57,971 nt of DNA from Pseudomonadota bacterium (GTDB lineage: Bacteria; Pseudomonadota; Gammaproteobacteria; Burkholderiales; Burkholderiaceae_C). The stretch lies in contig JAVHYA010000016.1 in the NCBI GenBank assembly GCA_031119395.1, forward strand, positions 6,566-64,536, given 5' to 3'. Position numbers and translations under genes: made by a program. The notes beneath the pieces are model-generated. The model searched no databases, had not been told where the DNA came from, and saw nothing but the letters and a program-made list of their open reading frames with translations. Positions within the stretch are counted from its first letter, which is position 1. Each line of letters starts with the position of its first letter. Positions 25,649-33,650 of this stretch are shown piece by piece.

Positions 25649-26434
25649 ATGGCCGCGCTGCCGCTGGACCTCGACACCGCGCACAGGCCGATGACGCGGG
25701 CGTGCGGCCATTGCCTGCACCTGCTGCACGGGCCCGTCGCGTTCTGCCCCTACTGCGGCACGCCGCGGGATTCGGCGCAGGCGCCGGCCGGGCGCGCGCC
25801 GGTGTCTTCCGCGGCCGCGCCGATGGCCGCGCGCGTGTCGCCGCCCGAGGCCGAGGAGGCCAAGGTGGCCGAGGTGGCCGAAGAGGCCGCCGCGCTGCCT
25901 GCGGAATCCGCCCCCCCGCCCCTGCCCGCACCCGCCTCACGGCCCGAAGATCCGCAGGCGCCGGCACGACGGCTGGTGATCGCCCTCACGGCGCTGGTGG
26001 TGGCACTTGCCGCGGTCATCGTGTACCTCGCCTTGTTCGACGCACCGCCCGAGCCCGTCTCGGCGCAGGGCGCGAGCGGGCCGACGCAGGCGCGCGGTGC
26101 CCAGGCGCCCCCCGCCGCCCTGCCACGCGCCTCGCCACCTGCGACCGAGCCCCCGCCGCTGGTGCCGCTCACGCCCGCGCGGGCGCGCGCGCCATCGCCA
26201 TCGTCATCGCCATCGCCGCCCCCGTCGGCCGAGCCGGCCCCGCTAGCCGCTGCGGCGGACCCGGTGCCGCCCGCCGCCCCCCCTCCAGCGCCCGTTGCGC
26301 CCTCGCTCCCCGCCACCGCGCCGGAGCCGCCGCCCGGTGCCGACACCTTCGCGGGCTCGCCCAGGCCGGCGCCCGCCGCCGCCTGCCCCGGTGCGCTGGC
26401 CGCGCTGTCGCTGTGCTCGCCGCCCGGCCGTTGA
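25649..26434 (+). CDS. Zinc-ribbon, single-TM, proline-rich protein
   Basis: A 261-residue protein of unusual build. Residues 19-36 form a zinc ribbon (C19, C22, C33, C36 in CGHC...CPYC). An alanine/glutamate-rich linker follows, then one membrane helix (about 107-128), and a C-terminal tail of some 130 residues dominated by Pro, Ala and Ser, with a short ending containing two cysteines (AAACPG and LSLCSPPG). The predicted topology is cytoplasmic ribbon and periplasmic proline-rich tail. It lies between the unknown 24204 gene and a TAXI binding-protein gene. Function unknown; it could tie a cytoplasmic partner to the periplasmic binding protein. Confidence 0.75.
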   Translation: MAALPLDLDTAHRPMTRACGHCLHLLHGPVAFCPYCGTPRDSAQAPAGRAPVSSAAAPMAARVSPPEAEEAKVAEVAEEAAALPAESAPPPLPAPASRPEDPQAPARRLVIALTALVVALAAVIVYLALFDAPPEPVSAQGASGPTQARGAQAPPAALPRASPPATEPPPLVPLTPARARAPSPSSSPSPPPSAEPAPLAAAADPVPPAAPPPAPVAPSLPATAPEPPPGADTFAGSPRPAPAAACPGALAALSLCSPPGR

Positions 26435-26455
26435 ACGAGAGAACAGGAGACCGCC

Positions 26456-27538
26456 ATGCGAACCGACTTCCTCCTCGCCGGCCTGCTGCTGCTCGCAGCC
26501 ACCTCGCTGGCGGCTGCCGCGCCCCCCCGGCCGCAGTACAAGATCGTGACGGCGTCCAAGACCGGCACGTACATCCAGATCGGCCGCGATCTCGCGCGCT
26601 TCGTGGCGGAGCCGGCCGGTTTCGACCTGGAGGTGCTGGAGTCCAAGGGGTCGGCCGAGAACGTGAACCGCATGCGCTTCGAGCCGGGCGTCAAGCTGGC
26701 GCTGGTGCAGTCCGACGTCTACCAGGCCTTCCTGGACGAAGCCAAGGCCGGCAACGCCGACGCGGCCAACATCATCCGGCCGCTGCGCCTGCTGCTGCCG
26801 CTGTACGACGAGGAGATCTACTTCGTCGCCCGCGCCGATTCGCCGCTCGAATCGATCCACCAGATCAAGGGCAAGGCGTTGGGCGTCGGGCCGCTGGGCA
26901 GCGGCACCGCGCTGAGTGCGCGCACCCTCTACCAGCTCATGTTCGGCGAGCCGCTGGCGCCTTCGAATGCGCACTACCTCAGCAACGAGGAAGCGCTGGC
27001 CAAGCTCACCGTGGACAAGAGCATCGACGTCGCGATCGTCGTCGCCGGCCAGCCGGCCAAGCTCTTCGCGGACATGAAGCCCGAGGCGCGCAACTACATC
27101 AAGATCCTGCGGCTCGACGAGAGCGCACCTGAAACCGCGCGTGCCAAGCGGACCTACTTCCCCGGCACGCTGCGCGCGTCGAGCTACCCCTCATGGCTCG
27201 CCAGCGACATCCCCACGCTCACCGTGAAGGCCTACCTCGTGTCGTACGACTACGCCCTGCAGTCCACCGTGGGCAGCCTGCGGCGATTCGCCGACTCGCT
27301 GTGCGCCAACTTCGACCGCCTGCAGGCCGAGGGACACCCGAAGTGGAAGCAGGTCAAGCTCGAACTGCCGGCCCTGCAGCGCGGCTGGCTGTACTACCCG
27401 CCGGTGGAGAGGCAACTGCGCGCCTGCATCGCCGAGCGCAGCGCACGGGCGTCATCGGCGTCCCTGCCGCCCGCGGCCACGCCGAGCCTGCGCGCCTGCA
27501 CCGAGCAGGAGCGGGTGCTGGGCATCTGCCGGCGCTGA
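26456..27538 (+). CDS. TAXI family TRAP-type solute-binding protein
   Basis: A 360-residue exported protein with a signal peptide ending near A21. The mature domain starts YKIVTASKTGTYIQIGRDLARFV and has LEVLESKGSAENVNRMRFEPGVKLALVQSDVY and VGPLGSGTALSARTLYQLM, the TAXI-family type II binding fold. A C-terminal extension holds four cysteines (ADSLCANF, LRACIAE, LRACTEQ, LGICRR). TAXI proteins normally feed a TRAP permease, but no permease gene is present here. It is the third gene of the operon, 21 bases after the zinc-ribbon gene. Confidence 0.87.
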   Translation: MRTDFLLAGLLLLAATSLAAAAPPRPQYKIVTASKTGTYIQIGRDLARFVAEPAGFDLEVLESKGSAENVNRMRFEPGVKLALVQSDVYQAFLDEAKAGNADAANIIRPLRLLLPLYDEEIYFVARADSPLESIHQIKGKALGVGPLGSGTALSARTLYQLMFGEPLAPSNAHYLSNEEALAKLTVDKSIDVAIVVAGQPAKLFADMKPEARNYIKILRLDESAPETARAKRTYFPGTLRASSYPSWLASDIPTLTVKAYLVSYDYALQSTVGSLRRFADSLCANFDRLQAEGHPKWKQVKLELPALQRGWLYYPPVERQLRACIAERSARASSASLPPAATPSLRACTEQERVLGICRR

Positions 27539-27556
27539 GCGAGCGGCGGGCGCGGC

Positions 27557-28498
27557 TCACAGCCCCTCGCCGGCCACGCCGGCATCGACCTCGCTGTCGG
27601 CCGTTCGCAGGCACTCGAGCATCGCCGCCACCGCGGCACGGTTCGCGCCCGCCACGTTCCAGTACATCGACACCGAGCCGAAGCCCGACAGCCGCAGCGG
27701 GAGGACGCGCATGGCCCCCAGCCGCGCGAAGCGCTGCGCGGTGCGGTGCGAGGCGACGCCGATCATCGGGCTGCTGTTGAGCAGGGTGAGGTTCACCGCC
27801 ACCGAATTCGATTCGACGTGGTCGCGCGGCAGGTGGTGGCCGGCCTCCGCGAGGGCCGCTTCCAGCGCGTTGCGGATCGGTGTGCCGCGCGGCCACACGA
27901 CCCAGCGGTAGTCCATGAGGTCGGCCCAGTCCAGCGCCGCGCGCTTGAACAGCGGGTGCTGCGGCCGCGCGACGAAATGCAGCGGCTCCATGTAGAGCAT
28001 CTCGGCGCGCACCTGCTCGTGGTGATGCTCGCTCGTCGTGCGTCCGACGACGATGTCGAGCTCGCCGTGCGCGAGGCGGTTCATCAGCAGGTCCATCGTG
28101 CTCTCGACCAGCCGCAGCTGCGCGCGCGGCACCTGCTGCAGCAGCTTGAGCGTGGCCAGCGGCACGGTGTCCGAGGCCGAGGCCCCCGAGGTGCCGACCA
28201 CGACGAGGCCGCTGCCGCCCGCGCGCAGCGCCGCCATGTCGTCGCGCGCGGTGTCGAGCTGCGCCTCGATGCGGCGGGCATGGGCGATGAGCGCCTCGCC
28301 GTGCGCGGTGGGGTGCAGTCCACGCGCATGGCGCTCGAAGAGCGGCAGGCCGATGTCCTCCTCGAGTTCCCTGAGCCATTTCGACAGGCCAGGCTGCGTG
28401 GTGTGCAGTTCCTGCGCCGACTGGCTCATGTTGCCGGTGCGCGCCAGGCTCAGGAGCAACTGCAGGTGCCGCAGGCGAAGGCGCTGGGTCCAATCCAC
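27557..28498 (-). CDS. LysR family transcriptional regulator
   Basis: A 313-residue LysR-type regulator starting at GTG (28498). The N-terminal winged helix reads RLRHLQLLLSLARTGNMSQSAQELHTTQPGLSKWLRELEEDIGLPLFERHARGLHPTAHG, followed by a two-lobed effector domain. It is divergent from the gentisate dioxygenase gene with 135 bases between starts, and that gap contains a typical LysR recognition site. It is therefore the likely activator or repressor of the gentisate genes; gentisate or salicylate-type acids would be expected effectors. Confidence 0.92.
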   Translation of the reverse strand: MDWTQRLRLRHLQLLLSLARTGNMSQSAQELHTTQPGLSKWLRELEEDIGLPLFERHARGLHPTAHGEALIAHARRIEAQLDTARDDMAALRAGGSGLVVVGTSGASASDTVPLATLKLLQQVPRAQLRLVESTMDLLMNRLAHGELDIVVGRTTSEHHHEQVRAEMLYMEPLHFVARPQHPLFKRAALDWADLMDYRWVVWPRGTPIRNALEAALAEAGHHLPRDHVESNSVAVNLTLLNSSPMIGVASHRTAQRFARLGAMRVLPLRLSGFGSVSMYWNVAGANRAAVAAMLECLRTADSEVDAGVAGEGL

Positions 28499-28516
28499 GG
28501 GTTAACCCTTAGAGCA

Positions 28517-28532
28517 ATACGTTTTGGCGTAT
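28517..28532. promoter_or_regulatory. LysR-type recognition site (ATACG-N6-CGTAT)
   Basis: The inverted repeat ATACG TTTTGG CGTAT has the T-N11-A form of LysR boxes and lies 18 bases from the LysR start codon and about 100 bases before the gentisate dioxygenase gene. It stands in an AT-rich patch of the divergent intergenic region. Autorepression plus activation of the dioxygenase gene is the usual logic for such sites. Confidence 0.65.
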
Positions 28533-28633
28533 GGACGAGAAGAAATGATGATTTTACGGAGCATGGCTCGCGTCGAATAATGGCCGCACGCCCGGCAACC
28601 TCGGCCGGCACCCCGAACCGCTGGAGACTGAAC

Positions 28634-29683
28634 ATGTCCGCCCTTCCCGTTGCCGACAACGGCCGCGCCGCGTACTACGAGCGCATCGGCCGCCAGAACA
28701 TGGCGCCGCTGTGGGAGTCGCTGCACGCCCTGGTGCCGCCGCATCCGCGCCCCAAGGCCGTCGCGGCCCTGTGGAAGTGGAACGACGTGCGCCCGCTGGT
28801 GATGCAGGCCGGCCAGGTGATCAGCGCCGAGGAAGCGGTGCGACGCGTGCTGATCCTCGAGAACCCGGGGCTGCCGGGCAGTTCGAGCATCACTTCCACC
28901 CTCTACGCCGGCCTGCAACTCATCCTGCCGGGCGAGATCGCGCCCAGCCACCGCCACACGCAGTCGGCGCTGCGCTTCATCGTCGAGGGCCAGGGCGCGT
29001 GGACGGCGGTGAACGGCGAACGCACCACCATGCATCCGGGCGACTTCATCATCACGCCGTCGTGGAACTGGCACGACCACGGCAACGCCACGGTGGAAGA
29101 AGGCGGCGAGCCCGTGGTGTGGCTCGACGGCCTGGACATCCCGCTGATCCAGCACCTGGACGCCGGATTCGCCGAGAACCACGGCGCCTCCACGCAGGCG
29201 GTGGTGCGGCCCGAAGGCAGCAGCTGGGCCCGCTTCGGCCACAACATGGCGCCCGTGCGGCACCGCGTCACCGACCCCAGCTCGCCGATCTTCAGCTACC
29301 CGTATGCCCGCACGCGCGAGGCGCTCGACGCGCTGTACCAGCGTGGCGAGATCGACGCGTGGGATGGGGTGAAGCTGCGCTACGTGAACCCCGCCACCGG
29401 CGGCTGGCCGATGCCGACGATGGCGACCTTCATGCAGTTCCTGCCCAAGGGCTTCCAGGGCAAGACCTACCGCACCAGCGACGCGACCGTGTTCAGCGTG
29501 GTCGAAGGCCACGGCACGGCGCGCATCGGCGAGCAGCAGTTCCGATTCGAACCGCGCGACGTGTTCGTCGTGCCCTCCTGGCAGCCGGTGCAGCTCGCCT
29601 CGGTCGACGACGCGGTGCTCTTCAGCTACTCGGACCGGCCGGTGCAGGCCGCGCTGAACCTGCTGCGCGAAGAGCGGCTGTAG
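28634..29683 (+). CDS. gtdA: Gentisate 1,2-dioxygenase
   Basis: A 349-residue bicupin Fe(II) dioxygenase that opens gentisate to maleylpyruvate. The N-terminal cupin carries LILPGEIAPSHRHTQSALRFIVEG with the metal histidines, and MHPGDFIITPSWNWHDHGN with the third. DGLDIPLIQHLDAGFAE and the second cupin (FSVVEGHGTARIGEQQFRF) are typical of the family. The start at 28634 is chosen because it begins the conserved N-terminal region; the long upstream extension runs into the LysR gene. The next two genes encode the following steps of the pathway. Confidence 0.95.
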   Translation: MSALPVADNGRAAYYERIGRQNMAPLWESLHALVPPHPRPKAVAALWKWNDVRPLVMQAGQVISAEEAVRRVLILENPGLPGSSSITSTLYAGLQLILPGEIAPSHRHTQSALRFIVEGQGAWTAVNGERTTMHPGDFIITPSWNWHDHGNATVEEGGEPVVWLDGLDIPLIQHLDAGFAENHGASTQAVVRPEGSSWARFGHNMAPVRHRVTDPSSPIFSYPYARTREALDALYQRGEIDAWDGVKLRYVNPATGGWPMPTMATFMQFLPKGFQGKTYRTSDATVFSVVEGHGTARIGEQQFRFEPRDVFVVPSWQPVQLASVDDAVLFSYSDRPVQAALNLLREERL

Positions 29684-29706
29684 CCGCAGCGCCGGCCGTG
29701 CACGCC

Positions 29707-29755
29707 GGGCCCGTCGACGCGCCGCGCAGGGCGTCGACCGGCTCGGCCCGAACGG
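29707..29755 (+). repeat. REP-like hairpin between gtdA and nagK
   Basis: A perfect eight-base inverted repeat (GTCGACGC / GCGTCGAC) at 29713-29738 sits inside a longer imperfect stem that ends CGGCTCGGCCCGAACGG. The right arm resembles a widespread proteobacterial repeat family with the ending GGCTCAGCCCGAACGG; that link is from memory. A second small stem (GGGATGA / TCATCCC) follows at 29757-29776. The 148-base gap has no coding potential, so the element may modulate expression between gtdA and nagK. Confidence 0.6.
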
Positions 29756-29831
29756 CGGGATGAGGCGACTCATCCCATCCTCTTTCACCCCCCGTTTCTT
29801 CATCGACCGGCAGTCACTGCCAGGACATCCC

Positions 29832-30530
29832 ATGGCCCTCGTCTTCCCCGCCCCCGCCCCCGTCACCCTTCCCGTCGCCGGCAGCGACGACCGCTTCGCC
29901 GTGCGCCGCGTGTACTGCGTCGGCCGCAACTACGCGGCGCATGCGCGCGAGATGGGTTTCGACCCGGACCGCGAGCCGCCCTTCTTCTTCTGCAAGCCGG
30001 CCGACGCGGTGGTGCCCGTGGCGCAGGGCCAGACACTGGAACTCCCCTACCCCGCGCAGACCGCCAACTACCACTACGAGGCCGAGCTGGTCGTGGCGAT
30101 CGGCCAGGCCGGCTCGGACATCCCGGTCGAACGCGCGCTCGACCACGCCTGGGGCTACGCCGTGGGCCTGGACATGACCCGCCGCGACCTGCAGATGAAG
30201 ATGCGCGAGATGGGCCGCCCCTGGGAGATCGGCAAGGCCTTCGACGCCTCCGCGCCCACGGGCCCGCTGCACAGGGCGAGCGAGGTCGGCCACTTCACCG
30301 ATGCCGCGATCTGGCTCACGGTCAACGGCGGCGACCGGCAGCGCAGCAACGTGTCGCACCTGATCTGGTCGGTGGCCGAGACGATTGCCGACCTGTCGCG
30401 CTATTTCCGCCTCGAGCCCGGCGACCTCATCTTCACGGGCACGCCCGAAGGCGTGGGTGCGGTGAAGGCCGGCGACCTGATGAAGGTGGGCATCGACCGC
30501 CTGGGCGAACTCGCGGTGCGCGTGGTGTGA
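29832..30530 (+). CDS. nagK: Fumarylpyruvate hydrolase (FAH family)
   Basis: A 232-residue fumarylacetoacetate-hydrolase-fold enzyme that would split fumarylpyruvate to fumarate and pyruvate. It shows VYCVGRNYAAHAREMGFDP, PFFFCKPADAVV, the metal-binding NYHYEAELVVAIG, YAVGLDMTRRDLQ and LEPGDLIFTGTPEGVGAV. The start at 29832 was chosen because the preceding 24 in-frame residues do not match the family. Its stop overlaps the start of nagL. Gene order dioxygenase-hydrolase-isomerase matches nagI-K-L of naphthalene/salicylate operons. Confidence 0.93.
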   Translation: MALVFPAPAPVTLPVAGSDDRFAVRRVYCVGRNYAAHAREMGFDPDREPPFFFCKPADAVVPVAQGQTLELPYPAQTANYHYEAELVVAIGQAGSDIPVERALDHAWGYAVGLDMTRRDLQMKMREMGRPWEIGKAFDASAPTGPLHRASEVGHFTDAAIWLTVNGGDRQRSNVSHLIWSVAETIADLSRYFRLEPGDLIFTGTPEGVGAVKAGDLMKVGIDRLGELAVRVV

Positions 30531-31168
30531 TGCAGCTGCACAGCTTCTTCAACAGCTCCACCTCGTACCGGGTGCGCATCGCGCTCGCCCTCAAGGGGCT
30601 GCCGTACGACTACCTGCCGGTCGATATCCGCAAGGGTGCGCACCGCGCGCCGGACTACGTGGCCGGCGTCAACGCCTCGGCATCGGTCCCGGCCATCGCC
30701 GAGGGGGACTTCCAGCTGGGCCAGTCGATGGCCATCATCGACTGGCTCGATCAGGTGCATCCCGAACCGCGGCTGATCCCGCTTCAGACCCAGGCGCGCG
30801 CCCGCGTGCTGGAACTCTCGAACGTGATCGCCTGCGACATCCACCCGGTGAACAACCTGCGCGTGCTGCGCTACCTGCAGGACGTGCTGAAGGTCACGCC
30901 CGAGCAGAAGGACGCCTGGTACGCCCACTGGGTGGCCGATGGCCTGGCCATGGTCGAGCGCCTGCTCGAACGACATGGCCACGGCGCCTGGTGCTTCGGC
31001 GATGCGCCCACGCTGGCCGACTGCTGCCTGGTGCCGCAGGTGGCGAACGCGCGCCGCATGGGCTGCGACACGGACGGCTTCGAGCGCATCACGCGCGTGG
31101 TCGCGCACGCAATGGCCCAGCCGGCCTTCCAGGCCGCCGAGCCGAAGCGCCAGCCGGATGCGGCCTGA
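30530..31168 (+). CDS. nagL: Maleylpyruvate isomerase, zeta-class GST family
   Basis: A 212-residue glutathione-S-transferase-fold isomerase that converts maleylpyruvate to fumarylpyruvate. The N-terminal active-site motif SSTSYRVRIALALKGL is the maleylacetoacetate/maleylpyruvate isomerase signature, and GQSMAIIDWLDQVHPEPRLIP and the C-terminal GDAPTLADCCLVPQVANARRM are typical. Its ATG overlaps the TGA of nagK; a GTG one codon earlier is also possible. Context with gentisate dioxygenase decides maleylpyruvate over maleylacetoacetate. Confidence 0.92.
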   Translation: MQLHSFFNSSTSYRVRIALALKGLPYDYLPVDIRKGAHRAPDYVAGVNASASVPAIAEGDFQLGQSMAIIDWLDQVHPEPRLIPLQTQARARVLELSNVIACDIHPVNNLRVLRYLQDVLKVTPEQKDAWYAHWVADGLAMVERLLERHGHGAWCFGDAPTLADCCLVPQVANARRMGCDTDGFERITRVVAHAMAQPAFQAAEPKRQPDAA

Positions 31169-31200
31169 GCGCGCAGCCACCACGGCGGGGGCGATCCATT

Positions 31201-31260
31201 GCTACGAAATCGATAGCTGCCCGCGCCCGTCCCGCGGGCGCCGGCGGCCGATTTCGTTCA
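31201..31260 (+). repeat. Intergenic hairpin repeat, family 1, copy D
   Basis: It begins GCTACGAAATCGATAGCTGC, has a GC stem (CCGCGCCCG / CGGGCGCCGG) and ends GGCGGCCGATTTCG. The arrangement follows copies A and C. It fills the gap between the convergent ends of nagL (31168) and the GAF-domain gene (31267). Confidence 0.8.
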
Positions 31261-31266
31261 TGAAAC

Positions 31267-31797
31267 TCAGGTCCCGAGCTCTTCGATCAGCCGCGTGGTG
31301 AGCTGCGCCGCCATCTCCAGGCGACGCAGGTCGCGCTGGCCCAGGTCCTCGTTGGGCGCGAAGCTGAAGCAGCACAGCACGCCGTAGATGCGGCCGCCCT
31401 GCAGGCGCAGCGGCACGCTGAGGTAGCTGCCGATCGGGAAGTCGAAGGTGGGCAGGCGCGAGAAGTCCTCGCGCGCCGGGACGTTGCGCTCCAGCGGCGG
31501 CAGGCGGCCATCGACCACCCGCTGGCAGTAGCTGCGCTCGCGGGCGCACGCTTCGCCGACGGCCATCACGCGGCGGCCCGGTCGCGCCTCGACATGGCGA
31601 AAGACGCTGTCGTCGCCCACGAACTGGGCGACGAAGACGACGTCCATGCCGAGGTGCTCGCGCACCAGCCGGAGCACCGGCGACAGCAGCATCGACAGCC
31701 CGCCGCTGCCGCCATCGGCGGTGGCGACCTGCAGGCGGGCGAGTTCGGCCTCGAAGTCCTGGCCAGCGGGTCGTTCGGGTCGGGATGCGCGCGCCAT
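31267..31797 (-). CDS. GAF domain protein
   Basis: A 176-residue protein that is almost only a GAF domain. It includes LVREHLGMDVVFVAQFVGDDSVFRHVEARPG, the segment ARERSYCQRVVDGRLP, and PIGSYLSVPLRLQGGRIYGVLCCFSF. The ERSYC element resembles the GAF domains of cyclic-nucleotide or bilin sensors, but no ligand can be assigned. The ATG at 31797 has AGGAG upstream and is preferred over a TTG at 31821. It stands alone with no effector domain, so it may regulate a partner in trans. Confidence 0.85.
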   Translation of the reverse strand: MARASRPERPAGQDFEAELARLQVATADGGSGGLSMLLSPVLRLVREHLGMDVVFVAQFVGDDSVFRHVEARPGRRVMAVGEACARERSYCQRVVDGRLPPLERNVPAREDFSRLPTFDFPIGSYLSVPLRLQGGRIYGVLCCFSFAPNEDLGQRDLRRLEMAAQLTTRLIEELGT

Positions 31798-31881
31798 TCG
31801 TTGTTCTCCTGCGAGGTTCAACGCCGGGCGGGAGGACGGGGTGGACAGTGCGCAGGCTCGCCCGCGTAGGCCGCCACCGCG

Positions 31882-32637
31882 TCAGGGCTGGCGGACATCG
31901 CCCACAGGCTGGGCACCGAAATCGGGCCGCTCCAGCCACGCCAGCACCTTGCGCGCCGCCGCTTCGGGCGAATCGAGCAGGCCATCGGCCTTGAGCTTCT
32001 CGAAGCGGCCGCGGTCGGGGAAGAGCGCCGCATCGGTGCCGCGCAACTGCACCTGCATGTCGGTGTCGATCACGCCCGGCGCCAGCGAAACGATCCGCGC
32101 GCCGCCCTCGCCCTGCTCCTCGAGCGCGACGGCGCGCGAGAAGTGGTCCATGCCGGCCTTGGCCGCGCAGTACGGCGCCTGGCTGCCCAGTGCGTTGCGG
32201 CCCAGGCCCGAGGAGACGTTCAGAACCTGGCGTCGCCCAGGCCAGCCCGCCGTGGCACCGAGGAAGGCTGCCGTGAGCAGCAAGGCCGCCTCCAGGCCCA
32301 CGCGCAGCGACTGCGACAGTTCGGCCAGCGAGGCCTTGGCCAGCGGCGCCGGGTGGCCCACCGTGCCCGCGTTGTTGATCAGCGTGGCCGAGCGAAAGCC
32401 CGCGCCGTCCAGGCCCGCGAGCCAGTCCCGCACGCGCTCGGCGGCCGCAAGCGGATCGGCCAGGTCGACCTGCCATTGCTCGGCATGGCTGCCGGCGCCG
32501 GCGGGGCCGCTCTCCAGCGAGGCGTCGCGCCCGCGCGAGAGGCACAGGAGCCGCACGCCGTCGCGCTGCAGCAGTTGCGCGGCCATGGCGCGGCCCATGC
32601 CGCGGGAAGCGCCCGTGAGGATGAAGAGGTCGGACAT
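31882..32637 (-). CDS. SDR family oxidoreductase
   Basis: A 251-residue short-chain dehydrogenase. The NADP-binding motif is LTGASRGMGRAMA, followed by NNAGTVGH, the catalytic serine in LNVSSGLGRNALG, and Y-x3-K as YCAAKAGMDHFSRAV. The Ala/Gly-rich pattern and SRG after the second strand suggest NADPH preference and resemblance to sepiapterin or benzil reductases. It lies between the GAF and TauE/SafE genes on the same strand, with AGGAG before the start. Substrate unknown. Confidence 0.85.
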   Translation of the reverse strand: MSDLFILTGASRGMGRAMAAQLLQRDGVRLLCLSRGRDASLESGPAGAGSHAEQWQVDLADPLAAAERVRDWLAGLDGAGFRSATLINNAGTVGHPAPLAKASLAELSQSLRVGLEAALLLTAAFLGATAGWPGRRQVLNVSSGLGRNALGSQAPYCAAKAGMDHFSRAVALEEQGEGGARIVSLAPGVIDTDMQVQLRGTDAALFPDRGRFEKLKADGLLDSPEAAARKVLAWLERPDFGAQPVGDVRQP

Positions 32638-32673
32638 CGGAGACTCCTGATGAAGAAGCGGGTGAGGGGCGCG

Positions 32674-33579
32674 TCAGGCCGCGAAGCCATCCCACACGAG
32701 CTTGAGCCCGGTGAGCAGCATGCCGGCGTAGACGCAGCGGTAGAACCAGGTGGGGTCGATGCGCCGTGCCACGCGCACGCCGATCCACACGCCCAGCGGC
32801 GCCAGCGGCATGAGCACCAGCGAGGTCGCGAGGTTGCGCATGTCCAGCAGGCCCAGCCAGGCATAGGGCACCCACTTGCTGAGGTTCACGACGAAGAACA
32901 GGTAGGCCACCGTGGCCGTGAACACGACGGGCGACAGGCGCAGCGGGATCAGGTAGGCATTGAGCGGCGGCCCGCCCGCATGCGAGATGAAGCTGGTGAA
33001 GCCCGACACCACCGTCAGCAGGGCGCCCAGCGGCTTCGGCGGCGGCGCATCGTCGGGCCGCGGCGGGCGCAGGAGCCGCTGGGCCAGGAACAGCAGCGTG
33101 AACACCCCCACGATGCCCGCCACCGTGTGCGCGGGCAGCGCGCGGAAGAGCAAGGTGCCGGCCACCGTGCCGACCAGCGCCCAGGGCACCAGGAAGCGCA
33201 GCAGCGCCGCATCGAAGTCGCGGCGGAAGGCGGCGAGCCCGAGCAGGTCCATCACCAGCAGCAGCGGCATCATGATCGCGGCGGCCTGCGGCACCGACAC
33301 GGCCAGCGACATGAGCGGCACCGCCAGCGAGCCGAAGCCGGCGCCGAAGCCGCTCTTGCTGATGCCCAGCAGCAGCACCGCCGGCACGGCGACGGCATAG
33401 AAGGCGGGGTCGGTGATGAGCGGGAAACCGGGGATCAAGGCGGGATCGAAAAACGGGCGCGGGACGGGCAGGGCGTGCGCGTCGCCCGGGTCCGCATTGT
33501 CGCGGGCGGACGCGACCTGCGTGCGCGTGTGCGTAAACGCACTTCCACGCGCGGTGGTGATGCCCAGAATTCCTCCCAT
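32674..33579 (-). CDS. TauE/SafE family sulfite/anion exporter-like permease
   Basis: An eight-helix permease-like protein of up to 301 residues. Family segments are LLLGISKSGFGAGFGSLAVPLMSL near the first helices, FTSFISHAGGPPLNAYLIPLRL in the middle (TauE/SafE second repeat), and YRCVYAGMLLTGLKLVWD at the end. Members export sulfoacetate, sulfite or other organosulfur anions, or take up some anions. The N terminus is uncertain: the ATG at 33579 adds about 45 polar residues before the first helix, and a downstream TTG could be the true start. No sulfur genes lie beside it. Confidence 0.8.
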   Translation of the reverse strand: MGGILGITTARGSAFTHTRTQVASARDNADPGDAHALPVPRPFFDPALIPGFPLITDPAFYAVAVPAVLLLGISKSGFGAGFGSLAVPLMSLAVSVPQAAAIMMPLLLVMDLLGLAAFRRDFDAALLRFLVPWALVGTVAGTLLFRALPAHTVAGIVGVFTLLFLAQRLLRPPRPDDAPPPKPLGALLTVVSGFTSFISHAGGPPLNAYLIPLRLSPVVFTATVAYLFFVVNLSKWVPYAWLGLLDMRNLATSLVLMPLAPLGVWIGVRVARRIDPTWFYRCVYAGMLLTGLKLVWDGFAA

Positions 33580-33650
33580 CGGCCCGGCAGATCGGTCGTC
33601 CGATCCACCCGCCGGGCATCTCCCTCAACCCTCGCCACAGGAGCCTTCCC

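Noticed and set aside
29757-29776. GGGATGA/TCATCCC stem as a terminator after gtdA
   Set aside because: The stem is short, lacks a T run and precedes a co-oriented pathway gene, so termination is unlikely; it is mentioned only with the neighbouring hairpin.
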